Shown here in pieces: positions 41,084 through 49,362 of a stretch of DNA of 64,000 nt. Origin of the DNA: Skermanella aerolata KACC 11604 (GTDB taxonomy: Bacteria; Pseudomonadota; Alphaproteobacteria; Azospirillales; Azospirillaceae); the NCBI RefSeq assembly GCF_000936425.1, contig NZ_AVFK01000032.1:1-64000 (forward strand), written 5' to 3'. The notes beneath the pieces were generated by a model. The model was given only the letters and a program-made list of their open reading frames with translations, made no database searches and was not told where the DNA came from. The first letter of the stretch is position 1. Each line of letters begins with the position of its first letter. The position numbers and the translations under genes were made by a program.

Positions 41084-42130
41084 TCAGAAAGCAAAAGTAC
41101 GGTCGAAGCGCTCGACGAGCTGGCCGCGCACGGGCACGATCTTCGACCAGTCCACGGTCTGGAGCGCCGTGACCTCTTCGGGCGTCGAGGGGGTATAGGG
41201 TGCGGCATCGGCCGGGATCTCGACGCCCCGCACCGTCGGCCCGAAGTAGAACGGCGCCGCTGCGGCCCGCGTCTGGTATTCGGGACTGAGGATGCCGTTC
41301 ATCCACTCAGCGACGAGGTCCGGGTGGCGGGATCTGGCGAAGCCGGAGAAGTAGGAGATGATCGCCACCGGCCCCGGAGCGGGCTTGACGAAGGCGACCG
41401 GCAGGCCCTTGCCGGCGGCTGCCGCCGTGTTGTTGTTCCAGAGCGGCGCTATGGCGATCTCTTCCCGCTCCAGCATTTGCGTCAGTGCCGCCGGCGACCG
41501 GGCCGCCTTGGCCTCCAGTTCCTTGAGCTTGGTCCAGCCCGTCTCCAGGTCGCCCTCCGACCCGCCGAACGTCCTGGCGGCTATCGCGAGGGTCGCGAGG
41601 CCGAGATTGGAGGATGTCCGCGCGATCCCGACCTGCCCGCGATACTCGGGCTTCCACAAGTCCGCCCAACTGGCAGGCGGGGTTTTCACCAGATCGGTGT
41701 TGTAGGCGATGCCGACCAGGGAATATGTCGCCGGCACGCCGACGCCGCCGCTTTTCGTGACAAGCTCAGGATAGGCATTGGCAAGGTTCGGGATCGCGGC
41801 GTCGTCGCGCTTGGAAAGGTAGCCTTCCCCGATGCCGATCAGATGCGGCGGCTCGTCGTTCGGCCCGGCGTCGAACGGCGAGTAGCCCTGCGCGGCCTTG
41901 ATCTGGGCGACGATATCCTGGCTGTCCGACGGCACGAGGCGGATGGACAGCCCCGGATGCCGCGCTTCCATCCGGTCGGCAAGCCAACGGTGCGGTGCGG
42001 ACAGGGCGCCGGGATATGTCACGATCACCAGCTCGCGCGCATCCTGTGCCGCTACCGGCTTCAGACCGCCGAAGGTGGCTGCCGCACCGGCGCCGAGCAA
42101 GTAAAGAGCGTGCCTTCTACCAATATCCAT
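41084..42130 (-). CDS. Extracellular binding protein of the PotD-like importer, copy 2; first gene of the operon
   Basis: 348 residues from the ATG at 42130, selected because GGAG stands eight bases before it; a start at 42169 would add 13 residues. Signal MDIGRRHALYLLGAGAAATFGG is Tat-like. Mature sequence runs parallel to copy 1 (ELVIVTYPGALSAPHRWLADRM, WNNNTAAAAGKGLPV, FFGPTV-like FYFGPTVRGVEIP). Two binding proteins for one permease set suggest two related ligands. The operon promoter should lie in the 470 bases upstream. Confidence 0.92.
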   Translation of the reverse strand: MDIGRRHALYLLGAGAAATFGGLKPVAAQDARELVIVTYPGALSAPHRWLADRMEARHPGLSIRLVPSDSQDIVAQIKAAQGYSPFDAGPNDEPPHLIGIGEGYLSKRDDAAIPNLANAYPELVTKSGGVGVPATYSLVGIAYNTDLVKTPPASWADLWKPEYRGQVGIARTSSNLGLATLAIAARTFGGSEGDLETGWTKLKELEAKAARSPAALTQMLEREEIAIAPLWNNNTAAAAGKGLPVAFVKPAPGPVAIISYFSGFARSRHPDLVAEWMNGILSPEYQTRAAAAPFYFGPTVRGVEIPADAAPYTPSTPEEVTALQTVDWSKIVPVRGQLVERFDRTFAF

Positions 42131-42639
42131 GCGGAATTCTCCAGAAACGAAGTAAGCATGGGCCTTCATGCGCGGCAGTTGAAGCCGGGCGATGTAAAGC
42201 AGGGGCGGACCGGATCATCGGTCGAGAGATCGGTGTGCGGATGCCCGGATCGATAGGGAAAGTTGAAGTCCGGCCGGATCGAAGATCCGCCAACCCTTTG
42301 ATATCAGGGTCTCGACGCCGCTATGGCGGAGAGCAGTACGACGAAAAGCCGGCTCGAACGCGACTGCCACCGGGCGCTGCGCCGCCGTTTGGACGAGCAG
42401 CCGGGAAGCCGCGCGGGGCGCGGCAGGCTGGTCATCTCAACAGGTGCGAGCGTCGGATTCATAGCGACGATGCTTGCATAGACTTGCAAGCCATGCAAGA
42501 GAGTCTTGCGATTATTTTTGCCCATTTATGGGGCCGCAATTGCCTGCGGATCGTGCAGGGACACAGGGCTGCCGACGGCCGATTTGGAACTTCTTAGGAA
42601 CGAACTAGTTTATAGTGTCCACGATCAAGGACTCTAAAG
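42131..42639. other. Divergent intergenic region upstream of the 14-gene operon
   Basis: About 510 bases. It carries a cluster of TTGCA palindromes at 42470-42499 and otherwise no gene; a 73-codon frame at 42304-42525 starts inside the palindrome area and looks like chance. The plus-strand YqcI/YcgG gene begins at 42640. Confidence 0.5.
42470..42499. promoter_or_regulatory. TTGCA palindrome cluster, likely GntR-type operator for the operon
   Basis: ATGCTTGCAT at 42470-42479 is identical to one half of the operator at 24451-24468. It is followed by CTTGCAAG (42483-42490) and ATGCAAG (42493-42499), so outer CTTGCAT/ATGCAAG arms enclose an inner palindrome. It lies about 340 bases before the first operon gene and 140 before the plus-strand gene. 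Confidence 0.55.
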
Positions 42640-43383
42640 TTGCCTCAACCAAGCTCAGAGAAAAACATCAACCGACCTGCCCTGGAGGAAGGTATCAGGG
42701 AATTCATCCTGGAGCGGAGCTTTCCGTGCGTCGGAGCAAAATCGGCCGTTCAGAACGGAAGGTTAACGGTTTACGTTGCCCGGAGCATCGAAAGTTCATG
42801 GGATGACGTCGCCATCCAGGAAAAGTTGATGCGCTTTGCTTGGGATTACACGCAGGAACCGGCACTCTTCACCAGTTTCGCCGTCGTTTTCGAAGGCCCG
42901 GACCACCTCGGCGAGGAGGAGTTCGAGAGCAGCCTATGGGATCGCGTCCAGTCGCTGACCGACAAGGATTCCTGGCGTGGGCAGGATCATGACCCCCGGG
43001 TGAGCGCCGACCCGGACGATCCTCATTTCGCGCTGAGCTTCGGCGGGCAGGCGTTCTTCGTCGTCGGCCTTCATCCGCAGGCCAGCCGGCCGGCTCGCCG
43101 ATTTACCCATCCGACGATGGTCTTCAACCTTCATGACCAGTTCCAGATGCTGCGCGGCCAGAACCGCTACGAGAAGCTGCGGGAGGCCATTCTCGACCGC
43201 GACGTGAAGCTTGCCGGCGACGTCAATCCGATGCTCGCCCGGCATGGCGAGATCTCGGAGGCACGGCAATACAGCGGCCGGATCATCGAGCCGGAATGGG
43301 CATGCCCTTACAGCAGGACGCCTGCCACGGAAGCGCGTCCCGATCCGCTCGCCGCTTTGAACTCTTTCCTGGGGCGGACATGA
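42640..43383 (+). CDS. YqcI/YcgG-family protein (GntA-like haem-dependent N-hydroxylase family)
   Basis: 247 residues from a TTG start with AAGGA about eight bases upstream; no suitable ATG exists near it. Family features: ILERSFPCVGAKSAV with a cysteine near residue 31, LWDRVQSLTD, DPDDPHFALSFGGQAFFVVGLHPQASRPARRF and HPTMVFNLHDQFQMLR. Members include GntA, which N-hydroxylates a guanidine compound in guanitoxin synthesis using haem. The reaction here is unknown. Its stop overlaps the start of a DUF1989 gene by four bases, so the two probably form one functional unit. Confidence 0.85.
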   Translation: MPQPSSEKNINRPALEEGIREFILERSFPCVGAKSAVQNGRLTVYVARSIESSWDDVAIQEKLMRFAWDYTQEPALFTSFAVVFEGPDHLGEEEFESSLWDRVQSLTDKDSWRGQDHDPRVSADPDDPHFALSFGGQAFFVVGLHPQASRPARRFTHPTMVFNLHDQFQMLRGQNRYEKLREAILDRDVKLAGDVNPMLARHGEISEARQYSGRIIEPEWACPYSRTPATEARPDPLAALNSFLGRT

Positions 43384-44000
43384 TGTTTGAATCCAACGAA
43401 CCCGTCGGCATCATCCCGCCGCGCAGCGGCGCAGCGTTCGAACTCGAGGCGGGCGACGAATTGACGGTGATCGACCCGGAGGGAGGACAGGTCGCCGACC
43501 TTCTTGCGGTCTCGCGCGAGGATATCCGCGAGATGCTCTCGTCGGGGAGAACCCTGGACTATGCCGAGCGGATCTACCTGACGACGCACGACAAGCTCTA
43601 CTCCAACCGCTCCAACGTGATGCTGGAGATCGTCGAGGACACCGTCGGACGGCATGACTTCCTCCTGACGCCGTGCAGCGAAGCAACCTTCCGGCTCTGC
43701 TACGACAACGAACCGCCGCATCCGGGCTGTCACGGCAACCTCGCGGCGGCCCTGCGGCCCTACGGGATCGAGGAAGACGCCATCCCCGTCGCCTTCAACT
43801 GCTTCATGAACGTGCCGGTGGACGGCCAGACCGGCAAGTTCAGGGTGCTGCCGCCCCTGAGCAAGGCAGGTGATCGCATCGTCTTCAAGGCGCGGATGGA
43901 CCTCGTCATCGGACTGACGGCCTGCTCAGCCCCGGCGAGCAACGGCGGCAGCTTCAAGCCGATCCATTATTCGGTCAGGAGGGCCGAGGACTCGCAGTGA
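43380..44000 (+). CDS. DUF1989 protein (urea-carboxylase-associated/carboxyguanidine-deiminase-type family)
   Basis: 206 residues from the ATG at 43380 that overlaps the upstream stop. VIDPEGGQVADLLAV is a conserved early segment; cysteines in LLTPCSEATFRLCYD, HPGCHGNL and AFNCFMNVPV are at typical DUF1989 metal-site positions. Two DUF1989 proteins, CgdA and CgdB, form carboxyguanidine deiminase in guanidine breakdown. Only one is present here and no urea carboxylase or allophanate hydrolase is near. Coupled to the YqcI/YcgG gene, so N-oxygenated guanidine or amine chemistry is a reasonable idea, not shown. Confidence 0.85.
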   Translation: MMFESNEPVGIIPPRSGAAFELEAGDELTVIDPEGGQVADLLAVSREDIREMLSSGRTLDYAERIYLTTHDKLYSNRSNVMLEIVEDTVGRHDFLLTPCSEATFRLCYDNEPPHPGCHGNLAAALRPYGIEEDAIPVAFNCFMNVPVDGQTGKFRVLPPLSKAGDRIVFKARMDLVIGLTACSAPASNGGSFKPIHYSVRRAEDSQ

Positions 44001-44045
44001 TGCCGGATACAGGAAGGTCCGGCATCTGACGTTCCAGCAACCATC

Positions 44046-44384
44046 CTACGACTGACCACCAAGGATCACGCAACGCAGGACATAAGTCACCGTGGTCGTG
44101 GATTGGTAAGTCGACCAGACCGGGTAGTAGCACGCGTGGTTCTGACCATCCGGGGAGGCAGTCGGCAGAATTACGCTCGGTGCAACCGAAACCCACTGTC
44201 CTTCGATCTCGACTTCATGCCCGGATTGGGCGGTATACCTGTGGCCGACCGGACGGCAGTCGCGGTCGTTGCAGCATGCTTGGCCGTTCCGTGTCGTCAG
44301 CCCCTCGTACATGTCATGGGCAGCGGCCGGTCCAGCGGTGGCAAGTATCAACAACACCGCCGCGTAGATCCTTTTCGTCTCCAT
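44046..44384 (-). CDS. Small exported cysteine-containing protein
   Basis: 112 residues from ATG 44384; a TTG at 44420 would add twelve. The N-terminus METKRIYAAVLLILATAGPAAAHD is a Sec signal peptide cleaved near AAA-HD. The mature part contains GQACCNDRDCRPVGHRYT with three close cysteines and two later ones (HACYYPVW, LRCVILGG), likely disulphide-bonded in the periplasm. I recall similar small secreted proteins in Rhizobiales but no function. Confidence 0.7.
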   Translation of the reverse strand: METKRIYAAVLLILATAGPAAAHDMYEGLTTRNGQACCNDRDCRPVGHRYTAQSGHEVEIEGQWVSVAPSVILPTASPDGQNHACYYPVWSTYQSTTTVTYVLRCVILGGQS

Positions 44385-44742
44385 TTGCCAGGCTTCATAA
44401 TCGTTATCGAATAAGCGCAACCATGTGACGCGTGCAGGAATAATGATTCAACAATCAGTTCACGACACTAAAGATCTCTAAAGAATATCTAGTCAAAATT
44501 TATATGTCGAAAGTGATTGTCTTCAGTAAGAGGACATTATTTGCATCTTATATGAACAGCGATTCGATGGGATAATGCGCCGGCTATGCTGCAGAACGCA
44601 TTGATCATGCGATCCGTGGCTTCGTCTAGCAAGGCCATGTACCTGTCGAGACAACGACAGGTTTCCAGCCGGAGCGGTAAAATCCTCTGAAGATTCCCGA
44701 TGCAACGCGGGCTTTCCGCAATTCGGGCCGAGGAGGAATGCC
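44385..44742. other. Low-G+C intergenic region
   Basis: About 360 bases, clearly A+T richer than the genes around it, between the divergent small exported protein and the GH88/105 hydrolase. It probably carries both promoters. No repeat, RNA gene or conserved site was recognised. Confidence 0.4.
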
Positions 44743-46341
44743 ATGGATTGCTCGCGTTCGACGCCGCCGGCCGGCATTCCGCGCCGCGGCTTCCTGAAGA
44801 CCGCGGGCGGCTCGGCCGCTCTCGGGGTCGCCTCCAGCTATCTCGGAGCGCCGTTCCTCGCCTCCCCCGCCATGGCGGCGACGACCACGTATCAGGCGGA
44901 AACCGCCAGGATCTTCCGTGCGGTTCTCGAATCCATCCATGCAGGCTTCTCGGGCACCGCTTATGTCAACACCTTCCAGGAAGCCGGCAGCTACGTGGAA
45001 TGGCTGGTGACCGTGCCGCGAGCCGTAACGGCAACCCTTGCCGTCCGCTTCGCCAACGGCACGACCGCCAACCGGCCGATGACGGTCCGGGTCAACGGCG
45101 CCGTCGTCGATCCGGCGCTGTCCTTCCCGCCCACCGGCGGCTGGCCGCGCTGGGCGGTGCGCAGCCTGACGGCGCCGCTTCATGCCGGCTCCAATACCGT
45201 CAGGCTGACGTCGAACACCGCGAACGGCGCACCCAACATCGACCTGCTGGACGTCAACGACGGGACCGACTGGGGCAAGGCCCTGGTCGATTCCACCATC
45301 GCCCGCAATCCCGATCCGGCGGCTTTCGGGTCCTGGACCTATTACAGGGGCTACTATCTGCTCGGCCAGTACCAAGTGTACCAGCGCACCCGCAACAGCC
45401 GGTACCTGCAATACCTGACGGCCTGGGTCGACCGGCATGTCGACGCCGATGGCAATATCGACATTTCGATCAACCAGCTCGACAACATACAGTCGGGGAA
45501 CCTGCTGCTGATCCTTCACCGCGAAACCGGGCTGAACAAGTACCGGCTGGCGGCGGACAAGATCAAGAACACCCTGAAGACCTATCCCCGAACCTCCGAC
45601 GGAGGATTTTGGCATACGACCGGTTTCACCGGCCAGCTGTGGCTGGACGGCACCTTCATGGCGCTGCCATTCCTGGTCCGCTATGGCAAGATGTATGGAG
45701 CCATCCCCAGTTCCTTCAACGAGGCCGTGAACCAGCTCCTGGTCTATGCCGCCCATCTGAAGCACCCGTCCAACGGCCTGCTCTACCATGCCTATGACGA
45801 GCAGGGCGACACACCCTGGGCGAACCCGGTCAGCCGGCATTCACCCGAGTTCTGGGGGCGCTCGATCGGCTGGTACGGCATGGCGCTGATCGACGTGCTG
45901 GACGTCCTGAACACGGACCATCCCCAGCGCGGCCAGCTGATCACCCTGGTGCAGGGTCTCGTCGCCGCCTTCGTCCGCCTTCAGGACTCCGCCACCGGCC
46001 GCTGGTACCAGGTCGTGGACAAGGCGACCGTCAGCGGCAACTGGCTGGAGACGTCTTGCTCCTGCATGTATGTCTACATCATCTCCAAGGCATTGGAGCG
46101 CCGCTACGTCACGGCCACGGCCGCCACCGCGGCGGCCGCGGCGCGCAAGGGGTTCCAGGGCGTCCTGTCCCAGATCTCCCTTGGCACCGACGGCCGCACC
46201 AACCTTCTGAACATCTGCACCGGAACAGGTGTCGGCAACTTGGCCTTCTATCTGGCGCGTCCCCGGATCACCAACGAGATCCACGGATTGGGCGCCTTCC
46301 TCACCATGTACGAGCAGTCGATGTTGCAGAACTGGCGATAG
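44743..46341 (+). CDS. Tat-exported GH88/GH105-type unsaturated glucuronyl/rhamnogalacturonyl hydrolase with CBM35-like domain
   Basis: 532 residues, GAGGAATGCC before the ATG. Residues 1-46 are a Tat signal (PRRGFLKTAGGSAALG). Residues about 48-172 form a CBM35-like beta-sandwich (YQAETARI, GSYVEWLVTVP, NIDLLDVN). The catalytic (alpha/alpha)6 barrel follows from about 190: FWHTTGFTGQLWLDGTFM has the family's catalytic aspartate (D302), and FWGRSIGWYGMAL and CSCMYVYIISKAL are conserved later segments. It should remove the unsaturated uronic acid from oligosaccharides made by polysaccharide lyases, in the periplasm. No lyase gene is near. Confidence 0.87.
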   Translation: MDCSRSTPPAGIPRRGFLKTAGGSAALGVASSYLGAPFLASPAMAATTTYQAETARIFRAVLESIHAGFSGTAYVNTFQEAGSYVEWLVTVPRAVTATLAVRFANGTTANRPMTVRVNGAVVDPALSFPPTGGWPRWAVRSLTAPLHAGSNTVRLTSNTANGAPNIDLLDVNDGTDWGKALVDSTIARNPDPAAFGSWTYYRGYYLLGQYQVYQRTRNSRYLQYLTAWVDRHVDADGNIDISINQLDNIQSGNLLLILHRETGLNKYRLAADKIKNTLKTYPRTSDGGFWHTTGFTGQLWLDGTFMALPFLVRYGKMYGAIPSSFNEAVNQLLVYAAHLKHPSNGLLYHAYDEQGDTPWANPVSRHSPEFWGRSIGWYGMALIDVLDVLNTDHPQRGQLITLVQGLVAAFVRLQDSATGRWYQVVDKATVSGNWLETSCSCMYVYIISKALERRYVTATAATAAAAARKGFQGVLSQISLGTDGRTNLLNICTGTGVGNLAFYLARPRITNEIHGLGAFLTMYEQSMLQNWR

Positions 46342-46351
46342 ACGGGGCTGG

Positions 46352-46810
46352 TCATGACATCCTGCGGCCCCTGTGGTCGAAGGTACGGTCGAAGGCGTGG
46401 CCGGACACTCCGGACCTCGGCATCCGGGCAGGGTCGAGATGCTCCGCCAAAATGGCCATGTTCTTCCGGTTCGCCTTCCAGAACACGTCGGCAAGGTTGC
46501 CGACGACAGGGATCGCGCTGATCAGGCTGTCCGCGGCCACATTGCCGATCATGCGAGCGATGGTCGCCCGCGGAACGCCCAGCCGCCAGGCTTCCCGGAT
46601 CAAGTATCCCGAGATGGCGGTGGTCGCGAGATTGCCGACACCGGGCACGAGGCCGAGCATCGCGTCGGCGCCGATGGTGAAATTGGTGCCCGGCACGCGG
46701 ATGGCCGAGTCCATCGCCCAGGCAAGCCGCTCCAGCCGTTCACGCGCTGCGCGCCTGTCCGATATGCTATTGAAGTCGTCCTGATCGGAAAATAAAAAGG
46801 TAGCAGTCAT
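46352..46810 (-). CDS. DUF4112 membrane-associated protein
   Basis: 152 residues with CTGGAGGG before the ATG. The central ERLAWAMDSAIRVPGTNFTIGADAMLGLVPGVGNLATTAISGYLI and IPVVGNLADVFWKANRKNMAIL are the DUF4112 signature: two glycine-rich, weakly hydrophobic helices and a PxxGxLxDxxFKANxRN box. Function not known. Convergent with the GH88/105 gene. Confidence 0.88.
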   Translation of the reverse strand: MTATFLFSDQDDFNSISDRRAARERLERLAWAMDSAIRVPGTNFTIGADAMLGLVPGVGNLATTAISGYLIREAWRLGVPRATIARMIGNVAADSLISAIPVVGNLADVFWKANRKNMAILAEHLDPARMPRSGVSGHAFDRTFDHRGRRMS

Positions 46811-46998
46811 TTGAACCCTCCAGATGGGGATGGAGTAACCATCCGCTCAGGTGAAGGGCTCCGACATCGCGATCAGCATAAAAAGCCGATCGCCAGAGGG
46901 GCCCGGAGCCATTGACCGAGAGATGGCCATGGCCAATCTCCTGTACAAGGGTATGCGCCGCGTTCACGATCAAGATATTTACCTACCAAGGGGAATGA

Positions 46999-47247
46999 AT
47001 GCTTTTCGTTGTTCTCGATCTCTCGGCCATGGTCGCGGCACTTGCGGCGTCGTGGCTTTGGTTCATGTCCAGCCGGCAGCGGGTGCGCCGCATCAGCCGG
47101 GCCGAGACACTCGATGCCGCCGATTTGAACCGGATCATCGTGGCGATCAACCGAACCCAGATCCTCAACAGCCAGGCAGCGATGGCGGCAACCCTATCGG
47201 CTCTTTTCGCCGCCCTTCGGTTCGGTCTCGATGCGCTCGTCCGCTGA
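46999..47247 (+). CDS. Small membrane protein, unknown
   Basis: 82 residues, AAGGGGA before the ATG. The first 22 residues form one transmembrane helix (FVVLDLSAMVAALAASWLWFM), followed by a basic stretch and a helix with alternating small residues (NSQAAMAATLSALFAALRFG) that may insert or self-associate. No family recognised. Confidence 0.6.
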   Translation: MLFVVLDLSAMVAALAASWLWFMSSRQRVRRISRAETLDAADLNRIIVAINRTQILNSQAAMAATLSALFAALRFGLDALVR

Positions 47248-47502
47248 TCCGTTCGCCGACGTCGTTTACGGCACCCATCGGCGCTCTATGGCCGCCTACG
47301 CCCGGCCCGCTCGACCACTCATAGTGTTTTCATTCTTTTTGCTTATGGTTTGGTGATGAACGGCATGTTCGAAACAGGGCCGTTTTTTCCAGCAATGCAT
47401 CGATCCCGACCTATGTAGAGACCGAAACAGCCGCTTCCGAAGCTGTTCAGACCGGCAGTCGGTCAAGACCGCCGGTGCCCCAATCACTATGGGAGATAGC
47501 CA

Positions 47503-47670
47503 ATGACCACGAACTGGATCATCGATACGGTCCTCATTCTTGTCGCCCTCGGCTCGATCTTCGTGCTGATGAAGGCTTCGCTTCAGAAGAACAACAAGAT
47601 GGTCGGGGTTTGGGGGTCCGTGATGACGATGGCGGTCGCGGCGCTTCTCTGGCAGAGATTTGCCGAGTAG
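47503..47670 (+). CDS. Very small two-helix membrane protein
   Basis: 55 residues, GGGAGA just before the ATG. Two hydrophobic segments: WIIDTVLILVALGSIFVLM and VWGSVMTMAVAALLW, joined by KASLQKNNKM. No family recognised. Good ribosome binding site and clean start/stop make it a likely real small protein. It precedes the mandelate-racemase-type gene by 95 bases on the same strand. Confidence 0.6.
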   Translation: MTTNWIIDTVLILVALGSIFVLMKASLQKNNKMVGVWGSVMTMAVAALLWQRFAE

Positions 47671-47765
47671 GAGAGACCCTGCGCCTGATCGGCGCTTGCA
47701 CGAAGGCCCCGCAAGGCATTTGATTTCCCGAAGCCGGATTAATCAACGTTTCCAGGGAGCCAGCC

Positions 47766-48848
47766 ATGACCACGCCGCCAACCATTCGATCGCTCCGCGC
47801 GCGGTCTGTGCTGGCCCCGATGCCGCGACCCTTGCGAACGGCCTCCGGTGCGATTCCGGCGGCATCCCTGGTCCTGATCGACGTTCAAACCGATCAGGAC
47901 GTCGTCGGACGCGCCTATGTCTTCTGCTACACGCCGCTGATGCTGAAACCGGTTTCGGCGATCCTGAAAGAGATCGAAGGTTTGATCGCCGGCAAACCGG
48001 TAGCGCCTGCCGACCGCTTCCACGATCTGTCACGGACGTTCCGCCTGCTGGGGCGACAGGGCCTCGTCGGCATGGCGCTGTCCGGGCTGGACATGGCATT
48101 GTGGGACGCGCTGGGCCGCGCCGCCGACCGGCCGGTCGTCGAACTGCTGGGCGGGACCGCCACGCCCATACCGGCCTACGACAGCTTCGGCCTTGTCGAT
48201 CCGGTCGCCGACCGGGCGATGCTGGAGCAGTCCATCGGCGCCGGCTTCAGGGCCATCAAGATCAAGATCGGTGAGGGCGGTGCCGCCGAGGACGCGGCCA
48301 TGGTCCGCGCCGTCCGGGACATCATCGGGGCCGACATCCAGCTCATGGTCGATCTCAACCAGTCGCAGAGCGCCACCGATGCGATCCGCCGCATCGACCG
48401 GCTGGCCGACTGTGACCTGACCTGGGTCGAGGAACCGGTTGCCGCCGAGGACCTGGAAGGGCACGCGCGCGTCCGCGCCGCATCGCCGGTTCCCATCCAG
48501 ACCGGCGAGAACTGGTGGTTCCCGTCTGATATGGCCCGCGCGATCGCGGCCGGTGCCTGCGACATGGCGATGCCCGATCTCATCAAGATCGGCGGGATCA
48601 CGGGATGGCTGCGCGCGATGGCCCTGGCCGAAGCGGCCAGCCTGCCGCTTTCCAGTCACCTGTTCATAGAGGCGAGCGCCCACGTGCTGGCCGTCAGTCC
48701 CACCTGCCACTTCCTCGAACATCTCGATATGGCAGGAGCCGTCATGGCCGAACCGGCGCCTCTGGCCGGCGGCATGATCACGGCGCGCGGACCGGGGCTG
48801 GGCATGGCATGGAACGAGGATGCCGTAGCACGCTTCCTGGTGGCTTGA
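47766..48848 (+). CDS. Mandelate racemase-type enolase superfamily enzyme
   Basis: 360 residues. All catalytic residues of the mandelate racemase subgroup are in place: KxK at K165/K167 in FRAIKIKIG, metal ligands D196 (VDLNQ), E222 (WVEEP), E248 (TGENW), then H298 (SSHLF) and E319 (FLEHLD). Numbers almost equal those of mandelate racemase itself. It should abstract the proton next to a carboxylate; racemase or acid-sugar dehydratase activity are both possible. Downstream on the same strand lie a small unknown gene and an RraA-family aldolase, which would fit breakdown of a hydroxy-acid or sugar acid. Confidence 0.92.
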   Translation: MTTPPTIRSLRARSVLAPMPRPLRTASGAIPAASLVLIDVQTDQDVVGRAYVFCYTPLMLKPVSAILKEIEGLIAGKPVAPADRFHDLSRTFRLLGRQGLVGMALSGLDMALWDALGRAADRPVVELLGGTATPIPAYDSFGLVDPVADRAMLEQSIGAGFRAIKIKIGEGGAAEDAAMVRAVRDIIGADIQLMVDLNQSQSATDAIRRIDRLADCDLTWVEEPVAAEDLEGHARVRAASPVPIQTGENWWFPSDMARAIAAGACDMAMPDLIKIGGITGWLRAMALAEAASLPLSSHLFIEASAHVLAVSPTCHFLEHLDMAGAVMAEPAPLAGGMITARGPGLGMAWNEDAVARFLVA

Positions 48849-48954
48849 AGCTGTCCACCGGGGTCGCCGGTTTCATCCTCAACCCGTTCAAAGCCGCAGG
48901 AAATGCGGTAAGCTGACCGAAGCGATCGACGATCCGGTTGATCCAGGAGGACTG

Positions 48955-49275
48955 ATGCAGGAAATCGATACCGTGCTGCGGGAGTTCACGGGCCGCAAGG
49001 CCCTGTTCACCTCGATCGACATTGCCAACGAGGTCAAGCGGCAGGGAACCTGGATCCCCAACCGCGATGTCGCCTTGTACATGCGCCAGCATGAATTGCT
49101 GGCGCCGGGCGGCGACTATCTCATGACGCTGACGACGGTTTCACTCAGGGACGGCAGGCCGGTAGAGGCCTATGTCTACCATCCCGCAGGCTCCCCGGTG
49201 ACGGAATACGGGGAAATCCTTCAGTCGGCGATGTCGCCGCAGGAGTTCGCCGCCCTTCACCCGCCGGGCTCATGA
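48955..49275 (+). CDS. Hypothetical protein
   Basis: 106 residues with a strong AGGAGG site. The N-terminal half (FTSIDIANEVKRQGTWIPNRDVALYMRQHEL) looks like a small winged-helix or helix-turn-helix fold; the second half is beta-like (TLTTVSLRDGRPVEAYVYHPAG). No known family. Situated between the mandelate-racemase-type and RraA-type genes on the same strand. Confidence 0.7.
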   Translation: MQEIDTVLREFTGRKALFTSIDIANEVKRQGTWIPNRDVALYMRQHELLAPGGDYLMTLTTVSLRDGRPVEAYVYHPAGSPVTEYGEILQSAMSPQEFAALHPPGS

Positions 49276-49362
49276 AGCCCTGGTTTCCCGCTGTTTCCCA
49301 AGTAGAGTGGGCTGACCATTCGCGAAAAGAATGAAGCTGAAAAAATCGGAGGAAACCGCCGA

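Noticed and set aside
40394-42256. 620-codon plus-strand open frame
   Set aside because: It lies antisense to both binding-protein genes, whose products have clear family features, overlaps and binding sites. The long frame is a product of high G+C codon bias.
42304-42525. 73-codon minus-strand frame upstream of the operon
   Set aside because: Starts in the palindrome region, has no family and no clear binding site. More likely leader DNA.
42500-42640. Guanidine riboswitch before the YqcI/YcgG gene
   Set aside because: The repeated ACGG loops of guanidine-II and the conserved blocks of guanidine-I were not found.
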